A stretch of 64,000 bases of DNA from Craspedostauros australis (Eukaryota; Bacillariophyta; Bacillariophyceae; Mastogloiales; Achnanthaceae), in the NCBI GenBank assembly GCA_026770025.1, contig JAMXDE010000011.1, forward strand, positions 2,294,001 to 2,358,000, in the 5' to 3' direction. Each line of letters opens with the position of its first letter. The stretch's first letter is position 1. The translations under genes were made by a program, and so were the position numbers. Of this stretch, positions 52,153 to 62,361 are shown in pieces. The notes beneath the pieces were generated by a model. It did no database searches and was not told where the DNA came from. It saw only the letters and a list, made by a program, of their open reading frames with translations.

Positions 52153-53467
52153 ATGATGCAAAGAAGGCACGAACCCGATACATTCCAAGATGAAGACCTT
52201 TCGATGCAAATGCATCTGAAGGAGCCGTTGCCTCATGAGGAATCTTCTTCCAAGAAGAACGCACGGAACTTCTGGGATCAACCTACGTTGCGTAGGGTCG
52301 CGCTCGTTGGCATTGCCTTGATTGTGCTCTTCCTTGCGTTGGTCATTCGCAACCGCACCAAACCAATTTTGCGAATGCGCACAGCTCCATCATCATCGTC
52401 GTCGTCGCAGTCTCAGTCATCGGTCTTCAAGATTCTTCAGATCGCGGACATTCATCTCGGTGAAGCCGAAGATCTTGATTGGGGTCCAGAACAGGATCGC
52501 AAGACGTGGATTGTCCTGGACACCGTCATTGGTTTGGAGCAGCCCGATCTCATTGTGCTCACAGGCGATCAATTGACGGCCAACAACTGCAAGGGCAATG
52601 CCACGGCGTACTATCAGATGCTGGGACGACGACTGTCGCGTTACCACACGCCATGGGCCTTGATCTTCGGCAATCACGATGATGCCGACTACGAAGACGA
52701 ATCCGCATCGAAATCGTATCCTGCCAAGTACAGACGTGACGATCTTTTGCGCATTGATCAGCAATTCACAAATTCTTTGACACGTGGATTGAATTACGTG
52801 TTGGACGTGCACGATGACAAGAAGACGGTCGTCGCACAGATCTACATGCTCGATAGCGGTGGTGGGTCGTTGCCACTGCAGATCACGCAAGATCAGATCG
52901 ATTGGCTGCAGCAACAACGCGATCCCAACATTCCCGCCGTTGCGTTCCAACACATTCCGACCGATGAGTTTGCGTACGATGCGGACGCGTGCGTGGGTGG
53001 TCGCAATGACACCGGTATTGCCGGGTTGACGGACGGGGATGCTGGGATTGTGTCGGCATTGCAGGCAATGGAGAACGTGCATTTCCTCGCAGTTGGTCAT
53101 CAGGTGAGTGCTCGTTCGTTTGTGTCGTCGGATGCTTGTGCACAACAAGTCTTGGCTTGTATCCACACAACAAGAGTGCTCACACTTGAAAACGCTGCTA
53201 TTCTCCACATACCTGCATCATGCCATGAAATGCAATGCAACACATACACAAATACACGAACGAATACAACAGCATGGCAATGATTACTGCTGTCAATTAT
53301 CATCGTCTTCCATCCTTCAGGTTTGCTTTGCGCGACACAGCGGGTACGGTGGATACGGATCTTGGCAACGCGGTGCGCGAGTGTACGAATTGCAGCTGGA
53401 AACAGACCTGCGATGGAAATCATGGGTCCGATTGGAATCTGGCGAAGTTTTGCACGACGTCGCATGA
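52153..53467 (+). CDS. Membrane-anchored calcineurin-like phosphoesterase (PAP29/Dcr2-like)
   Basis: Two exons, 52153-53103 and 53273-53467 (GTGAGT/AACAG), give 381 residues. The acceptor was placed so that the metal-binding GHQ-HGNDYCC motif is restored; this then flows into VCFARHSGYGGYGSWQRGARV, the characteristic C-terminus of PAP29/Dcr2-type phosphatases. A hydrophobic anchor lies at ~49-65 (VALVGIALIVLFLALVI) with a short acidic cytosolic N-terminus, so the catalytic domain is lumenal or extracellular. Metallophosphatase motifs are ADIHLG, LTGDQLT, FGNHDDAD, FQHIP and GHQH. The usual Asp in GHDH is Gln here. Role: acid phosphatase or phosphoesterase in the secretory pathway or at the cell surface; substrate unknown. 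The promoter region adjoins the foldback element. Confidence 0.9.
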
Positions 53468-53651
53468 TGATCGACGTATAATTGGACCACGTTCTTTTGT
53501 AGAGTACTCTCTAGAGTTCTTGTTGCAGTTAGCGCAGAGTCACATTCATTGGTGCGCTGTCTCTCCTTGTCTCGCTTTCGCTGGTGCTGTGTTGCATGCT
53601 TGTTGATGATAACACGAAGTCGAGGACAGGAGAACCATGCATAGTAGTACT

Positions 53652-54956
53652 CTACACATCCTTGGCCGACGTTTGCCGTCTCGATCGTTTGGACGTCGCC
53701 TTGCGCAGAAAGATTCCCATGCCGTTCCAAATCCTGGACGTCATGGACATGTTGTACTGGTAGGCTTGCTGCGGTGTCGGGATGCTGCTGGTGATCCCTG
53801 TGTCATGATACGCCGGTATCGTGGTGCTGATGGTGTGGCTGACATCGGGTATGTCGTGATACCGATTCCATCGACTTTTGATGTACCAGATCCAATTCTG
53901 TGTGTATCCCAAGCACATGAGGGCGGTGAGGAAATAGCAGAATGCCGCCTTGTAGGCATTCTTCGTGATGTCCATGCGCTGGACTGGCTTCGTCTCGTAA
54001 AAGATTTTGGTGCGTTGCAAATTGGTCTGATCGAGGTACTGGACGTGCTTGGGCACGCTGCCCTTGATATAGATCGGTTGCGTGTCGAGCAGAATTCCGA
54101 TGAAGATGAGAAAGACGACGGCCACGATGGATATGCTGAAGCACAGGTTCGCGCAGCACATGGAGTTGACGACACCCGGCGGTGCGGGTCGCTTCCGCCG
54201 GCTGGGGTGGTACCGTCCGTGGATGTAGTCATGGTACTTGGAATCGGGCACGGCCAGCGCTTTTCTCATGGTGGGAAATTGTCCCATTCCGGAAATGGAT
54301 GCCGCCCGTGTGCTCGGCATTAGTTGCGTTTTGTCGGGTTGTGTTTGGTAATATGGATTGTAAAGTTGTGGAGTCTCCACGGTCGTGCCTACCCGAGCCG
54401 ACGACGTCGTTCGTCTCCGTCGCATGGGTACCCGGTCCGGAGGCACATGCACCATCTCCACCGCGTTGTTGACGTTGGCGGCGGGAGTATGCCGCAGTCT
54501 TTGTTTGGGCGACATCTCTCTATCTTTCGCGGCAGCATGTAACGGCGATGAAGCCGATGGCTGGATAAATTGCTGATGACGCTGGTGCTGGTGCTGGTGC
54601 TGGTGCTGGTGCATTGGATCAATGGTCGTGGGTACGACCAAGTTCGATCCCATCGGTTCCGAAGCCACGCTGTTGGCGTCGTATCTTTGGAATTCCATGG
54701 ATTGCGCGCTGCCCTGACTGTTGCCACTGTTGATTGCCATTGGGTTGGATGAGACCGAGCCCGACGCCGATGTCTCCCAAACCCCACGTCTGGAAGGCGT
54801 CGAGGCACTTGCCGTTGCTGCAGCTCCACCTCCACCTCCACCTCCACCGACCGGTGCCGATGATGACGATGTCGCTGCTTTGGCCCCCTTGGATGGATTC
54901 TTTCCGCCCGATCCATGGCCTCCGCCTGCATTGGGACGCTGGCGTATTCCGTTCAT
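53652..54956 (-). CDS. Two-helix membrane protein with RNase-kappa-like hairpin
   Basis: 434 residues, intronless. The first ~260 are low complexity (Gly, Ala, Ser, a poly-HQ run near 112-120, Arg clusters). Hydrophobic helix 1 is at ~268-292 (CFSISIVAVVFLIFIGIL, preceded by a CC pair) and helix 2 at ~328-352 (AAFCYFLTALMCLGYTQ). They are joined by a loop with QPIYIKGSVPKH. Short CC-preceded helix, GIL, YIKG loop, Ala/Tyr-rich second helix is the pattern of ribonuclease kappa, a V-ATPase-associated membrane protein. The match is by pattern only, and the long N-terminal extension is not typical. The C-terminal ~80 residues are basic. It lies tail-to-tail (185 bp) with the phosphatase gene. Confidence 0.55.
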   Translation of the reverse strand: MNGIRQRPNAGGGHGSGGKNPSKGAKAATSSSSAPVGGGGGGGGAAATASASTPSRRGVWETSASGSVSSNPMAINSGNSQGSAQSMEFQRYDANSVASEPMGSNLVVPTTIDPMHQHQHQHQHQRHQQFIQPSASSPLHAAAKDREMSPKQRLRHTPAANVNNAVEMVHVPPDRVPMRRRRTTSSARVGTTVETPQLYNPYYQTQPDKTQLMPSTRAASISGMGQFPTMRKALAVPDSKYHDYIHGRYHPSRRKRPAPPGVVNSMCCANLCFSISIVAVVFLIFIGILLDTQPIYIKGSVPKHVQYLDQTNLQRTKIFYETKPVQRMDITKNAYKAAFCYFLTALMCLGYTQNWIWYIKSRWNRYHDIPDVSHTISTTIPAYHDTGITSSIPTPQQAYQYNMSMTSRIWNGMGIFLRKATSKRSRRQTSAKDV

Positions 54957-54976
54957 CGTGTCTCTGCAAATGATGC

Positions 54977-55036
54977 TTCACGATACGGCACGATACTTCA
55001 CGATACGGCACGATACGGCACGATACGGCACGATAC
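54977..55036. repeat. 10-bp tandem repeat (cgatacggca)
   Basis: Six 10-base units, one of them cgatacttca, ~20-80 bases upstream of the membrane protein start, so in its promoter or leader. The period is close to one DNA helical turn. Confidence 0.92.
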
Positions 55037-55228
55037 TCGTACTGTGTCTCCTTGTTTGAGTCTTGGATTTTGTGCTGAATCGATGTTTGCGCTTGCTCTG
55101 TCTCCGATGCTTGTTCTTCACTATTCGAAGGCCCTGAACGCTGAACGATGAACTTCACAATGAACCAGAGTGCTCTACTCTGCGCCAGCGACGATGTGAA
55201 TGACTGTCGCACGCACGCACACCCAGCC

Positions 55229-55287
55229 CAGCTCAGTTCAGCGCTCAGCTCAGTTCAGCGCTCAGCTCAGTTCAGCGCTCAGCTCGG
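55229..55287. repeat. 17-bp tandem repeat (cagctcagttcagcgct)
   Basis: Three exact 17-base copies plus a partial fourth. Each unit contains agcgct, a short palindrome. Confidence 0.92.
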
Positions 55288-56782
55288 TGAGAGAAGTGCT
55301 CCGTTTTGAGGCCGATCGTTCTCTTTGAATCGCCTGGGATCTCCACTGCTCTGTTCTCCACGCTTTCGGGATGCTTTCGATCGTACGACTCTCTTCTATC
55401 GTATGATACCAGTACGTATGGCAGGATACAAAGGGGTCTGTCTCCGTTTCCAAATGGTGCATCCAACCAAACCAAATGGAATGCTCTTGTTGCCTCTCCC
55501 CTTTCAATGAACTCAGCTCTACTCTCAACTTCACTTCGCTCCGCTCACCGCGCAATTTGTGTAAGATGGGGTAAAGAGTTGGAGACGAAATGTCGGATGG
55601 AAACGCAAACAGCACACACACACACCATTTCGCCAAAATGACGCTCTGGTCATTCGATCGACCCATCCGACCGGATACGGGAAGACCGAATCAGTCGACC
55701 GAAAATAGCGGTTGCCGGACAAAAAAGTCGACATTCGGACAAGCACGCATGAGGAATGTCCATCGGGTCACTTGTCCCTCTCCTCTTTGTCGTGTCATTC
55801 TTGGTGCACCTTTTTGCGTCCAGGGCGCAGCAAGAAGGGAAGAGGGATGCGTGGATGGGTGGATGCGCTGTTGGGGCCTTTGCGATCGGCGGCGCGCCAG
55901 CAAGACAGGCGACGGAGAAGACACCGAACACGACTTTGCAGCTTCTCTCCTTCTCTTGTTTGCGTGTCCTCACTTCGGGGACCGGGTGCCGAGCTTGGCC
56001 GTTCCTTGCTCTCCGATGTTCCGTTGGTGCCTATTCACTCTTGGCTCCAACTCGATCGATGTGAACGGCACGCACTCCGCTACATTGAACACATGTGTAA
56101 AGTAATGCGCTTGGTTCGCGTCTTGTTCAGCATGATTAGATTGTTTAGGTTGGATTGTTGTAGAGTAGAGTAGTTCTGGAGAGAGAGAGAGTTGGTGTAC
56201 GATGCTGATTGCATTTCTGTGCGCGGTTGCTCTGGGGCGAGCATCTCGCTTGCCCACAGTGTTCCGCGATGCTCCCATCGCATGGCAAGTGGCCGATAGG
56301 ATGGACTTGGATTCGTCATTCAGTTGTGCGATCACGAAGGACCTTGCGTCATTCATCGTGAGCATCCATTCAACTGCGGAGTCCTGGACCCGTGGCTATG
56401 TATGCTTGTGGCGCAGCCGCCTGGCGCCGTTGCGCGGGCTGTTCCTGTTCTCAAGCGCTTGCAACCAGCAGGCTTGATTGTGAAGGCAGACATCATCATC
56501 ATCTGTGAAGGTTCGTTCGCGCCAACGAAAACGACAAGCTCGCGATGGCTGCGCTCGTGATGTTGTCTACTTTCTCTGTCTGTCTCTGGAGATAGTGCAG
56601 AGCAATCCTGAATCAATCCGCGCGTGTTCCCATGTCAAGGAGGACTGGTTGCCACCCCTGTTTTCCAGACTGCTGCATGGCTGAGATCAAATCGGCTCTG
56701 TGCACAGCGGCAGTTAATCTTTTGTGCACCAAAACATATTGTGATAGCGCTTCCACGGCGGTGGTTTTGAGACCGCTCCGCT

Positions 56783-57850
56783 TCACGTGTCCACCGCGAG
56801 GCCAGCCGCTTTGGCGGAGGGGTTGGATTTGCGGAAGGATCGGCCGATCTCCCTCAAGCTCCTGGAGAAGAAGGTGCCGCCGAGCGTGCGCAAGGAGGTC
56901 TTTTTGGAGGAGTTGCGGCCGATGCTCTGCAGCAGCGCTGGGTTTGGCTTGTCGGGACCGTTGCTGGTCTTGTTGGAGGAGGGGCCGATGTTGACGTCGG
57001 AAGTCTCGGAGTCCTCGTCGTAGTCGTCATAGTCATCGGGATCCGTGGTGGCGCTGGTGTTGTGGCTGGATGACTTGGTGGTGATGGCGTTGTTGTGGTC
57101 GTCGTCCGTGAGCGTGTTGGTGGTGGGCGTGGTGGTGGCGCTGCTTGCGGCCGTGACGATGGTGGTGTCCGACGTGGTTTGCGGAGAGCCCGGTGCCAGC
57201 GACAAGCCCTTCATCTTCTCCGTGCTGCGCGTGAGCATGCGGCTGGGAGGCCGTCGCGGCGGTGAGCGCGGGGATGGCGGCGAATGATCGTCATTGTCAT
57301 CATCGTCGTTGCTGTCGTCGTCGCTGCTGTCAGTGTCGTTGGCGGTCTTCTTCTTGACCTTGGTGTAGTCGAAGAGGTTGAGGCGCTCCGGATGCTCGTC
57401 GATGAGGATGGACTCCATGAACTCCTGATCCGGCGCACAGCCATCGGAAGCGGCGCAGAAGGAATCGTCGGAACTGTCGAAATCGGAATCGTTGAGCGAG
57501 CGGCTGGCGGAGGAGTCATCGTCCGTGTCAAAGTCGATGTCCTGCGCATCGCGGTGGGCCTGCTCTCTCTGCGCGCGCTGCGCGAGTGCTTCTGGCGTTG
57601 TGAAAGCCGGCGGCAGGACGATGTCGTGCAGCTCGTGGTCGATGCTCCAGTTGCGCTGCTTGCGCCTGGCGCGGGAGCTGGTGGTGGAGTGCACGGAGGA
57701 GCGGTCGAATCGCAGCAGGCTCTGCTTCGTCGATCGCATGGTGGGTCGTTCCGATCCTTCTTCTTCGGATTCGTTGTTGTTGCTGCTGCTGGCGGCGTTG
57801 TTGCCGTCGGTGCTGCGTGCTGCGGAGCGAGTGGAGGAACGAGAAGACAT
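56783..57850 (-). CDS. Acidic, low-complexity hypothetical protein
   Basis: 355 residues, intronless, not recognised. It is rich in Ser, Asp and Thr. A conserved-looking core at ~60-180 contains RRKQRNWSIDHELHDIVLPP, EALAQRAQREQAHRDAQDID, CAPDQEFMESILIDEHPERL and NLFDYTKVKKK, which has more complexity than the flanks. Long acidic runs (SDDDSNDDDDNDD) precede a basic Pro/Arg segment. The C-terminus is basic (SLREIGRSFRKSN). No signal peptide or membrane segment. Composition suggests a nuclear or cytosolic disordered scaffold; function unknown. Coding is supported by length, single frame and the non-repetitive core. Confidence 0.5.
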   Translation of the reverse strand: MSSRSSTRSAARSTDGNNAASSSNNNESEEEGSERPTMRSTKQSLLRFDRSSVHSTTSSRARRKQRNWSIDHELHDIVLPPAFTTPEALAQRAQREQAHRDAQDIDFDTDDDSSASRSLNDSDFDSSDDSFCAASDGCAPDQEFMESILIDEHPERLNLFDYTKVKKKTANDTDSSDDDSNDDDDNDDHSPPSPRSPPRRPPSRMLTRSTEKMKGLSLAPGSPQTTSDTTIVTAASSATTTPTTNTLTDDDHNNAITTKSSSHNTSATTDPDDYDDYDEDSETSDVNIGPSSNKTSNGPDKPNPALLQSIGRNSSKKTSLRTLGGTFFSRSLREIGRSFRKSNPSAKAAGLAVDT

Positions 57851-58223
57851 GGTTGTGCTGTCGATCAGTTTGTGGGCAGGTGGATGACTGGGTGACTGGC
57901 TTTGGCTGTCTACTCGCGCAGGTATGGCAGGGCGTGGTATGGCAGGGTATGGAACGAATACGAAGATGGCCTGGGACTTGATGCTGCTTCCTGATTTGGT
58001 TTGTCTGTTCCTCTGCTTCTCAGCGGGCCCGTCCTTTGTGCCTCTATTGTCCCTCTATTGTGCCTCTATTGTGCACTTTGTGATCTGGCGATGTAGTGGC
58101 TATGGCTATGGCTATAGCAGTGGCGATGTTGTGGAAAGGTGATGATTGCTTGGATTCCGCTTGGTTGTGTGGTAGTTGCAGGTCGGAACGGTACTGTCGT
58201 CTCTGATGGGAGTGGGAGTTTAG

Positions 58224-58248
58224 ATGTTGTTGTTGTTGTTGTTGTTGT
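58224..58248. repeat. (TTG)n microsatellite
   Basis: Eight or so ttg units upstream of the acidic protein gene. Confidence 0.9.
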
Positions 58249-59825
58249 GTTTATTGTGGTGGTGGTGGGTGTTGTGGTTGTTGTCTGTTGGGGAGGCGTG
58301 ATGATGCGATCCTGAGCGACTACTAAGACTTTGCTCTGCTCTGTGGTCTGCTGTACTGTGCTCAGCTTTGCGCTTTTCGATCCGAACAAGAGATGTTGGC
58401 ACCTGTTCGTGGCTGTTGTTGCTGTCTGAGTACTACTATCTGTCTGAGGATCTGTATGAGTATCTGAGCCTGTTGCTTTGTTGCTCTTCCTTGCTCTGCT
58501 CTACTTGTGTTTGGTGAGGTTTCACTACTAATCCTTTGCACGATGATCGGAGGCTGTGGGGTGGTGCTGCAGATGTCGGTCACGATGACTCCTTGCTTGT
58601 GCCTTTGCAATTGAACGTTTGTTGCTTTGACTTGCGCAGAGAGGACTTCACTTGGCTTCACGATCGTTGGTCTCTTCCTTCCTTCCTCTTCTTGTGAGCA
58701 TGCGGGTTGATTCGATCTGTCTTGTCTGTCTCAGCCTGGCTGCTGCTTTGTCTCTCTTCTTGTTGGATTCGGCTCCTTCCTTCTTTGGTCTCTCGAGGTT
58801 GGGTTTGGACGTGGGCTTGGAATTTAGCTGTTGGTGGTTGCGCTTGTGTCGTTGTTTTTTCTCTTGTTCTTGGGATTGCCCGTTGTCGTCTCGTGCCCTC
58901 GTAAGAATACAAGTACTCGTGGTTTGCCTGCTTGTTCGTAGTTTCTCTGTGTGCACTCTTGTTCGTCCAGCCTTTTCGCCTTTGCCGCGTGCTCCGTGTT
59001 ACCGTCAATGTTGATGTTGGTCTTGGTTGGTCGGTGTCGTTCTGATCGTATCTCGCCTCGTTGTCACGGCGCCAAAAGTGAACACGAGCCTGCGTCCACC
59101 GCGAGCACACACGACTCGTGCGCGGCGACACAGTCGAAGGTCACCGCTAACTGCCGCCACCAACACGCACAATTTGTCACCTTTGTGGACGACACGCACA
59201 AAAACGCATGGTGCCGCCTCGTCGTCCTCGCAATTGCAAGTCAGTCCCAAACGATCCTGGCTTTGTCACGGCTATGTGTTGGGATGCGCCTGCAGCATCG
59301 CGTCTTGCTGTCAACCGAGATGAACGTCTTTCTTGTCGTTTCTCTCTTAGCACCTGTGCATTATGTAAATTGATCGTGGAGACATGGGTTTATTTATCGA
59401 ATCCTAATGACTGGTTGCGGAATAGGGCCTGTATGGGCACAGGGCTTATCTACTTTCTTCGCCGCCATGTCTGATTGCGACATGCGAAGGTCATCGGACC
59501 GGCGAATTGGCTTTTCATCCTCTGTTGTGATTCTGCCCACTTTTCCCTCTTTCTCGTAATACCGATAGATACCATGGGTACTACATGGTATCACGTAGTA
59601 TTAATGCAGTATACTGCTATTGAGTCATGTCTGTTCGCAATTGGATCGTGACTCAAACTAGAGGAATGATGTTGGTGGCGTTCATGTTCCATGCTCGGAC
59701 GTTCTGAACCAGTGTCTTCGTGGCGCCATTGTGGTGTAGAGTACTGCGTTAATTACCTACGAATAAAGCTGCTATGTTTTTTCTTCAATAGTCGATTCAC
59801 TTCCGCTGTTCCAGTCTCTCCAGAG

Positions 59826-59830
<5 letters not shown>

Positions 59831-59856
<26 letters not shown>
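59831..59856. repeat. (GA)n microsatellite
   Basis: Thirteen or so ga units in intergenic DNA, flanked by agaaacagagag copies. Confidence 0.92.
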
Positions 59857-59860
<4 letters not shown>

Positions 59861-60576
59861 GAGAGAGTATTGGCATGCTCTGTGGATAGACGCTTGATGG
59901 CAACGGTGATCATCGTGGAGCATTGCAGTTGTGACGATCTTCATCGTCATCCTCTCAACAAAACACGAGAAACGGCTTGATGCCGACCGAAGAAGTCATC
60001 GTGGAGGATTCCTCGCATCGTGAAGGATTCGTCACATCGTGGATCTGCCCATTACGGTCGTTCAATGACATCCAACTCCCGAAGAAGTGTATCGATCGGA
60101 GTAGTATCGTGGTTGACTCCCCCAAGACCATCACAGAGAGATGTACCTACTCAGATAACACAAACAACGATATCACATGAAGAGGCATAACTGCACAGCG
60201 TGGCCAAGTTGGGCATCATCGAAGGTCGTATCGTGCAAGCGAGCGAGCGAACGAGCTAGCCAGCTTCGGATCATGATGTCCATGGTCGTATCATACCACA
60301 CCACACCATACACCGTGGTGGAACTGCGCAAGTCCATGCAGGCGTGTTCACTGACGACACGTTGCTTCGTGATCAATGCACAGGATCATGAAATGGAGGA
60401 CAACAAACTTGAGCAGACGAACTCACAATCGCCATCCAAGCGCAACTGATTTGGGACCACATACTCTGCCTGCTCTACCTACTCTACTCGTACGGTTGTA
60501 CCACCAACAGCAACAGCAACAATCATCATCAGTAACAATCAGCAACGACAGCAACGACAGCAACAACAAGAAAAGG

Positions 60577-61938
60577 ATGAACCGCAACGTGGATGCTGTC
60601 TCCAGCACCAATACCAACAGCGATCAGGATCCAGACTTCAAGACTTTCTGGAAACAACTCCATAAAAAAGGGTGGGTTGCGAAGATCGTGTTCACTCCGC
60701 AGTGCCCACAAGTAGAGCAGACCGACTGCTACAGCGTCACACCCAAGCGGATGGAACACTGGAGCATGGCCATCGAAGTAGGATTCACTTTTGATGACTT
60801 GGAATCGATGGTGGAGCGGCACAAGCACGTTGCTTTATCACCTCGCGTTATACTGAGTGCTTCGTTTCTCCAGGGTTGCGGGCGGATTCGCATTCGATCC
60901 CTGTATCTGGAATTTGGCACCATTGACCAATTCGAAGAAGAAGACAAGGAAGCGATTCGATTCGTACTTCGATTGGCTGCTGAACATTCACTCAAATCTC
61001 CATTTGATGGAGGCATCCGCTTGACTCAATGCTTCGTGGAGATGAAACAGCTTCACGATATCCCTCTTGTGACACATTGTGTGAAGTTGGATTCATGTGA
61101 TGTTGTTGGTTGCGACAAGCTCATGTTCAACATCTCCCAAAACTCCAAATACGTTGGGTTTTATACCTGCAAGCTCGCCAATGGGGGCGCTGATTTGTGC
61201 AGATGGCTGTCTCCAAACAATTGCAGCGTCACCGAAGTCTCCTTTTACAGCACCCGTATCACGTGCGATACCTTGGCGAAGCTATTCCAGTCAAACAAGC
61301 GCATCAACAAGCTCAACATCGATTTCGGTTGGGTCCACAGAGCCCTGCGAATCTACTCACAACAAGAAATCAACCAGATCATCAAACTCCTTTCAGATGC
61401 ATCACACCTGAAGAAGCTCAGGGTTGCCGATATTTGGGACGGATCATCGCGACAAGAGCAGATGATAAGATTCGATGCGTTGATATCGCTCCTGGGAAAC
61501 AAGAGCTTGTCATCTCTCATATACTCTCACTCTACGGATCCCAACATGTTTGAGGTTCCGCCTGAGATCTTCTCGGCACAAATAGAAGCACTTGAGCAAG
61601 CCTTGGAGCAGACTACCCAACTCATCCATCTCGACATTGATCCACGCCCGCCTGGCGAACATGGCCATGTGTACAATGCGCTTGTTGAACGTACCTTGCG
61701 ACGAAATTATCGCAACAAGATGAGATCAATGCTGCGTTCCCTTCTGACATGGTCGCGGCCACAGGCCCTCTTCGGGGAGATGCTGATGAGAACAAGCAAA
61801 CGTTGGGGTCCAATGGGTTCCACGAACGAGACTTTTCACATTCTGCTGCAGTGCAGTGACATGTTGAAACAGATATGGGACGATCGTATTGCCGATGAGC
61901 AACGACCAGACACGACAGGAGAAATAGCGCTGAAGTGA
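60577..61938 (+). CDS. Hypothetical protein with leucine-rich-repeat-like C-terminal half
   Basis: The start at 60577 (aaaaggATGAACC) gives 453 residues. An in-frame ATG at 60376 adds 67 residues containing a Gln run and looks like leader. Residues ~200-370 show irregular LRR-like spacing with alternating hydrophobics: VTHCVKLDSCDVVGCDKLMF, VTEVSFYSTRITCDTLAKLF, INKLNIDFGW, LKKLRVADIW and LIHLDIDPRP. The N-terminal ~150 residues have DFKTFWKQLHKKGWVAKIVF and SMAIEVGFTFDDLESMVERH and are unrecognised. No signal peptide or TM helix. It may belong to the ribonuclease-inhibitor-like LRR superfamily; no enzymatic residues seen. Confidence 0.6.
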   Translation: MNRNVDAVSSTNTNSDQDPDFKTFWKQLHKKGWVAKIVFTPQCPQVEQTDCYSVTPKRMEHWSMAIEVGFTFDDLESMVERHKHVALSPRVILSASFLQGCGRIRIRSLYLEFGTIDQFEEEDKEAIRFVLRLAAEHSLKSPFDGGIRLTQCFVEMKQLHDIPLVTHCVKLDSCDVVGCDKLMFNISQNSKYVGFYTCKLANGGADLCRWLSPNNCSVTEVSFYSTRITCDTLAKLFQSNKRINKLNIDFGWVHRALRIYSQQEINQIIKLLSDASHLKKLRVADIWDGSSRQEQMIRFDALISLLGNKSLSSLIYSHSTDPNMFEVPPEIFSAQIEALEQALEQTTQLIHLDIDPRPPGEHGHVYNALVERTLRRNYRNKMRSMLRSLLTWSRPQALFGEMLMRTSKRWGPMGSTNETFHILLQCSDMLKQIWDDRIADEQRPDTTGEIALK

Positions 61939-62361
61939 TATGATCATGGGCCTTCTGCCAGCGCAATGAAATTGGCAGCCAACTGGCCACACTCGTGAAA
62001 ACGATGGAGCTTGTGATTGGCGCTCGGTGTTCACAAAGCAAAGAAAGGTGTGTCGATGATTGATGCGATGCTGTATCACCTTAACAACTGTAGGACAACT
62101 ACTCTCATCCAAATCCACTGACTGCGAGCAATTCCAGTATGCCCATGCCAGTGCGTGTTCCTGCAATGACCACAAACCTGCAACGACGAGAAACCGCCTC
62201 GCGCAGCGTCAACACCAAACAAAGCAAAGAGAGTCACGATGATACTATGATACGATACTACTATTTGGGATACTCTATCTCCGGTGATCGGCATGTTTGA
62301 CTTGCGGTCAACGAAAGTCAGAGGCGTCGGCAGCGAGAGTTGCAAAAACAAAACTGATGTT
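61939..62361. other. Convergent 3' flanks
   Basis: About 420 bases between the LRR-like gene and the acidic TM gene. Nothing recognised beyond a short gatactatgatacgatact repeat at 62239-62257. Confidence 0.5.

Larger units (their letters stand above)
54957..56782. other. Intergenic region upstream of membrane protein gene
   Basis: About 1.8 kb between two minus-strand genes, with two tandem repeat arrays (54977-55036 and 55229-55287). Some ORFs reach 170 codons, but composition and the absence of motifs argue against them. Confidence 0.5.
57851..60576. other. Intergenic region (acidic protein / LRR-like protein)
   Basis: About 2.7 kb with no gene supported. It contains (ttg)n at 58224-58248, long t/c-rich stretches (58640-58870) giving spurious Leu/Cys-rich ORFs, and (ga)n at 59831-59856. 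Confidence 0.5.

Noticed and set aside
55590-56105. A 171-codon plus-strand ORF in the 55-57 kb gap
   Set aside because: No domain, signal peptide or compositional bias expected of coding sequence here; overlapping ORFs in other frames have similar length.
58652-59014. A 120-codon plus-strand ORF rich in Leu, Cys and Ser
   Set aside because: Derived from a t/c-rich tract upstream of the acidic protein gene. Competing ORFs in the other strand have equal length and no motif stands out.
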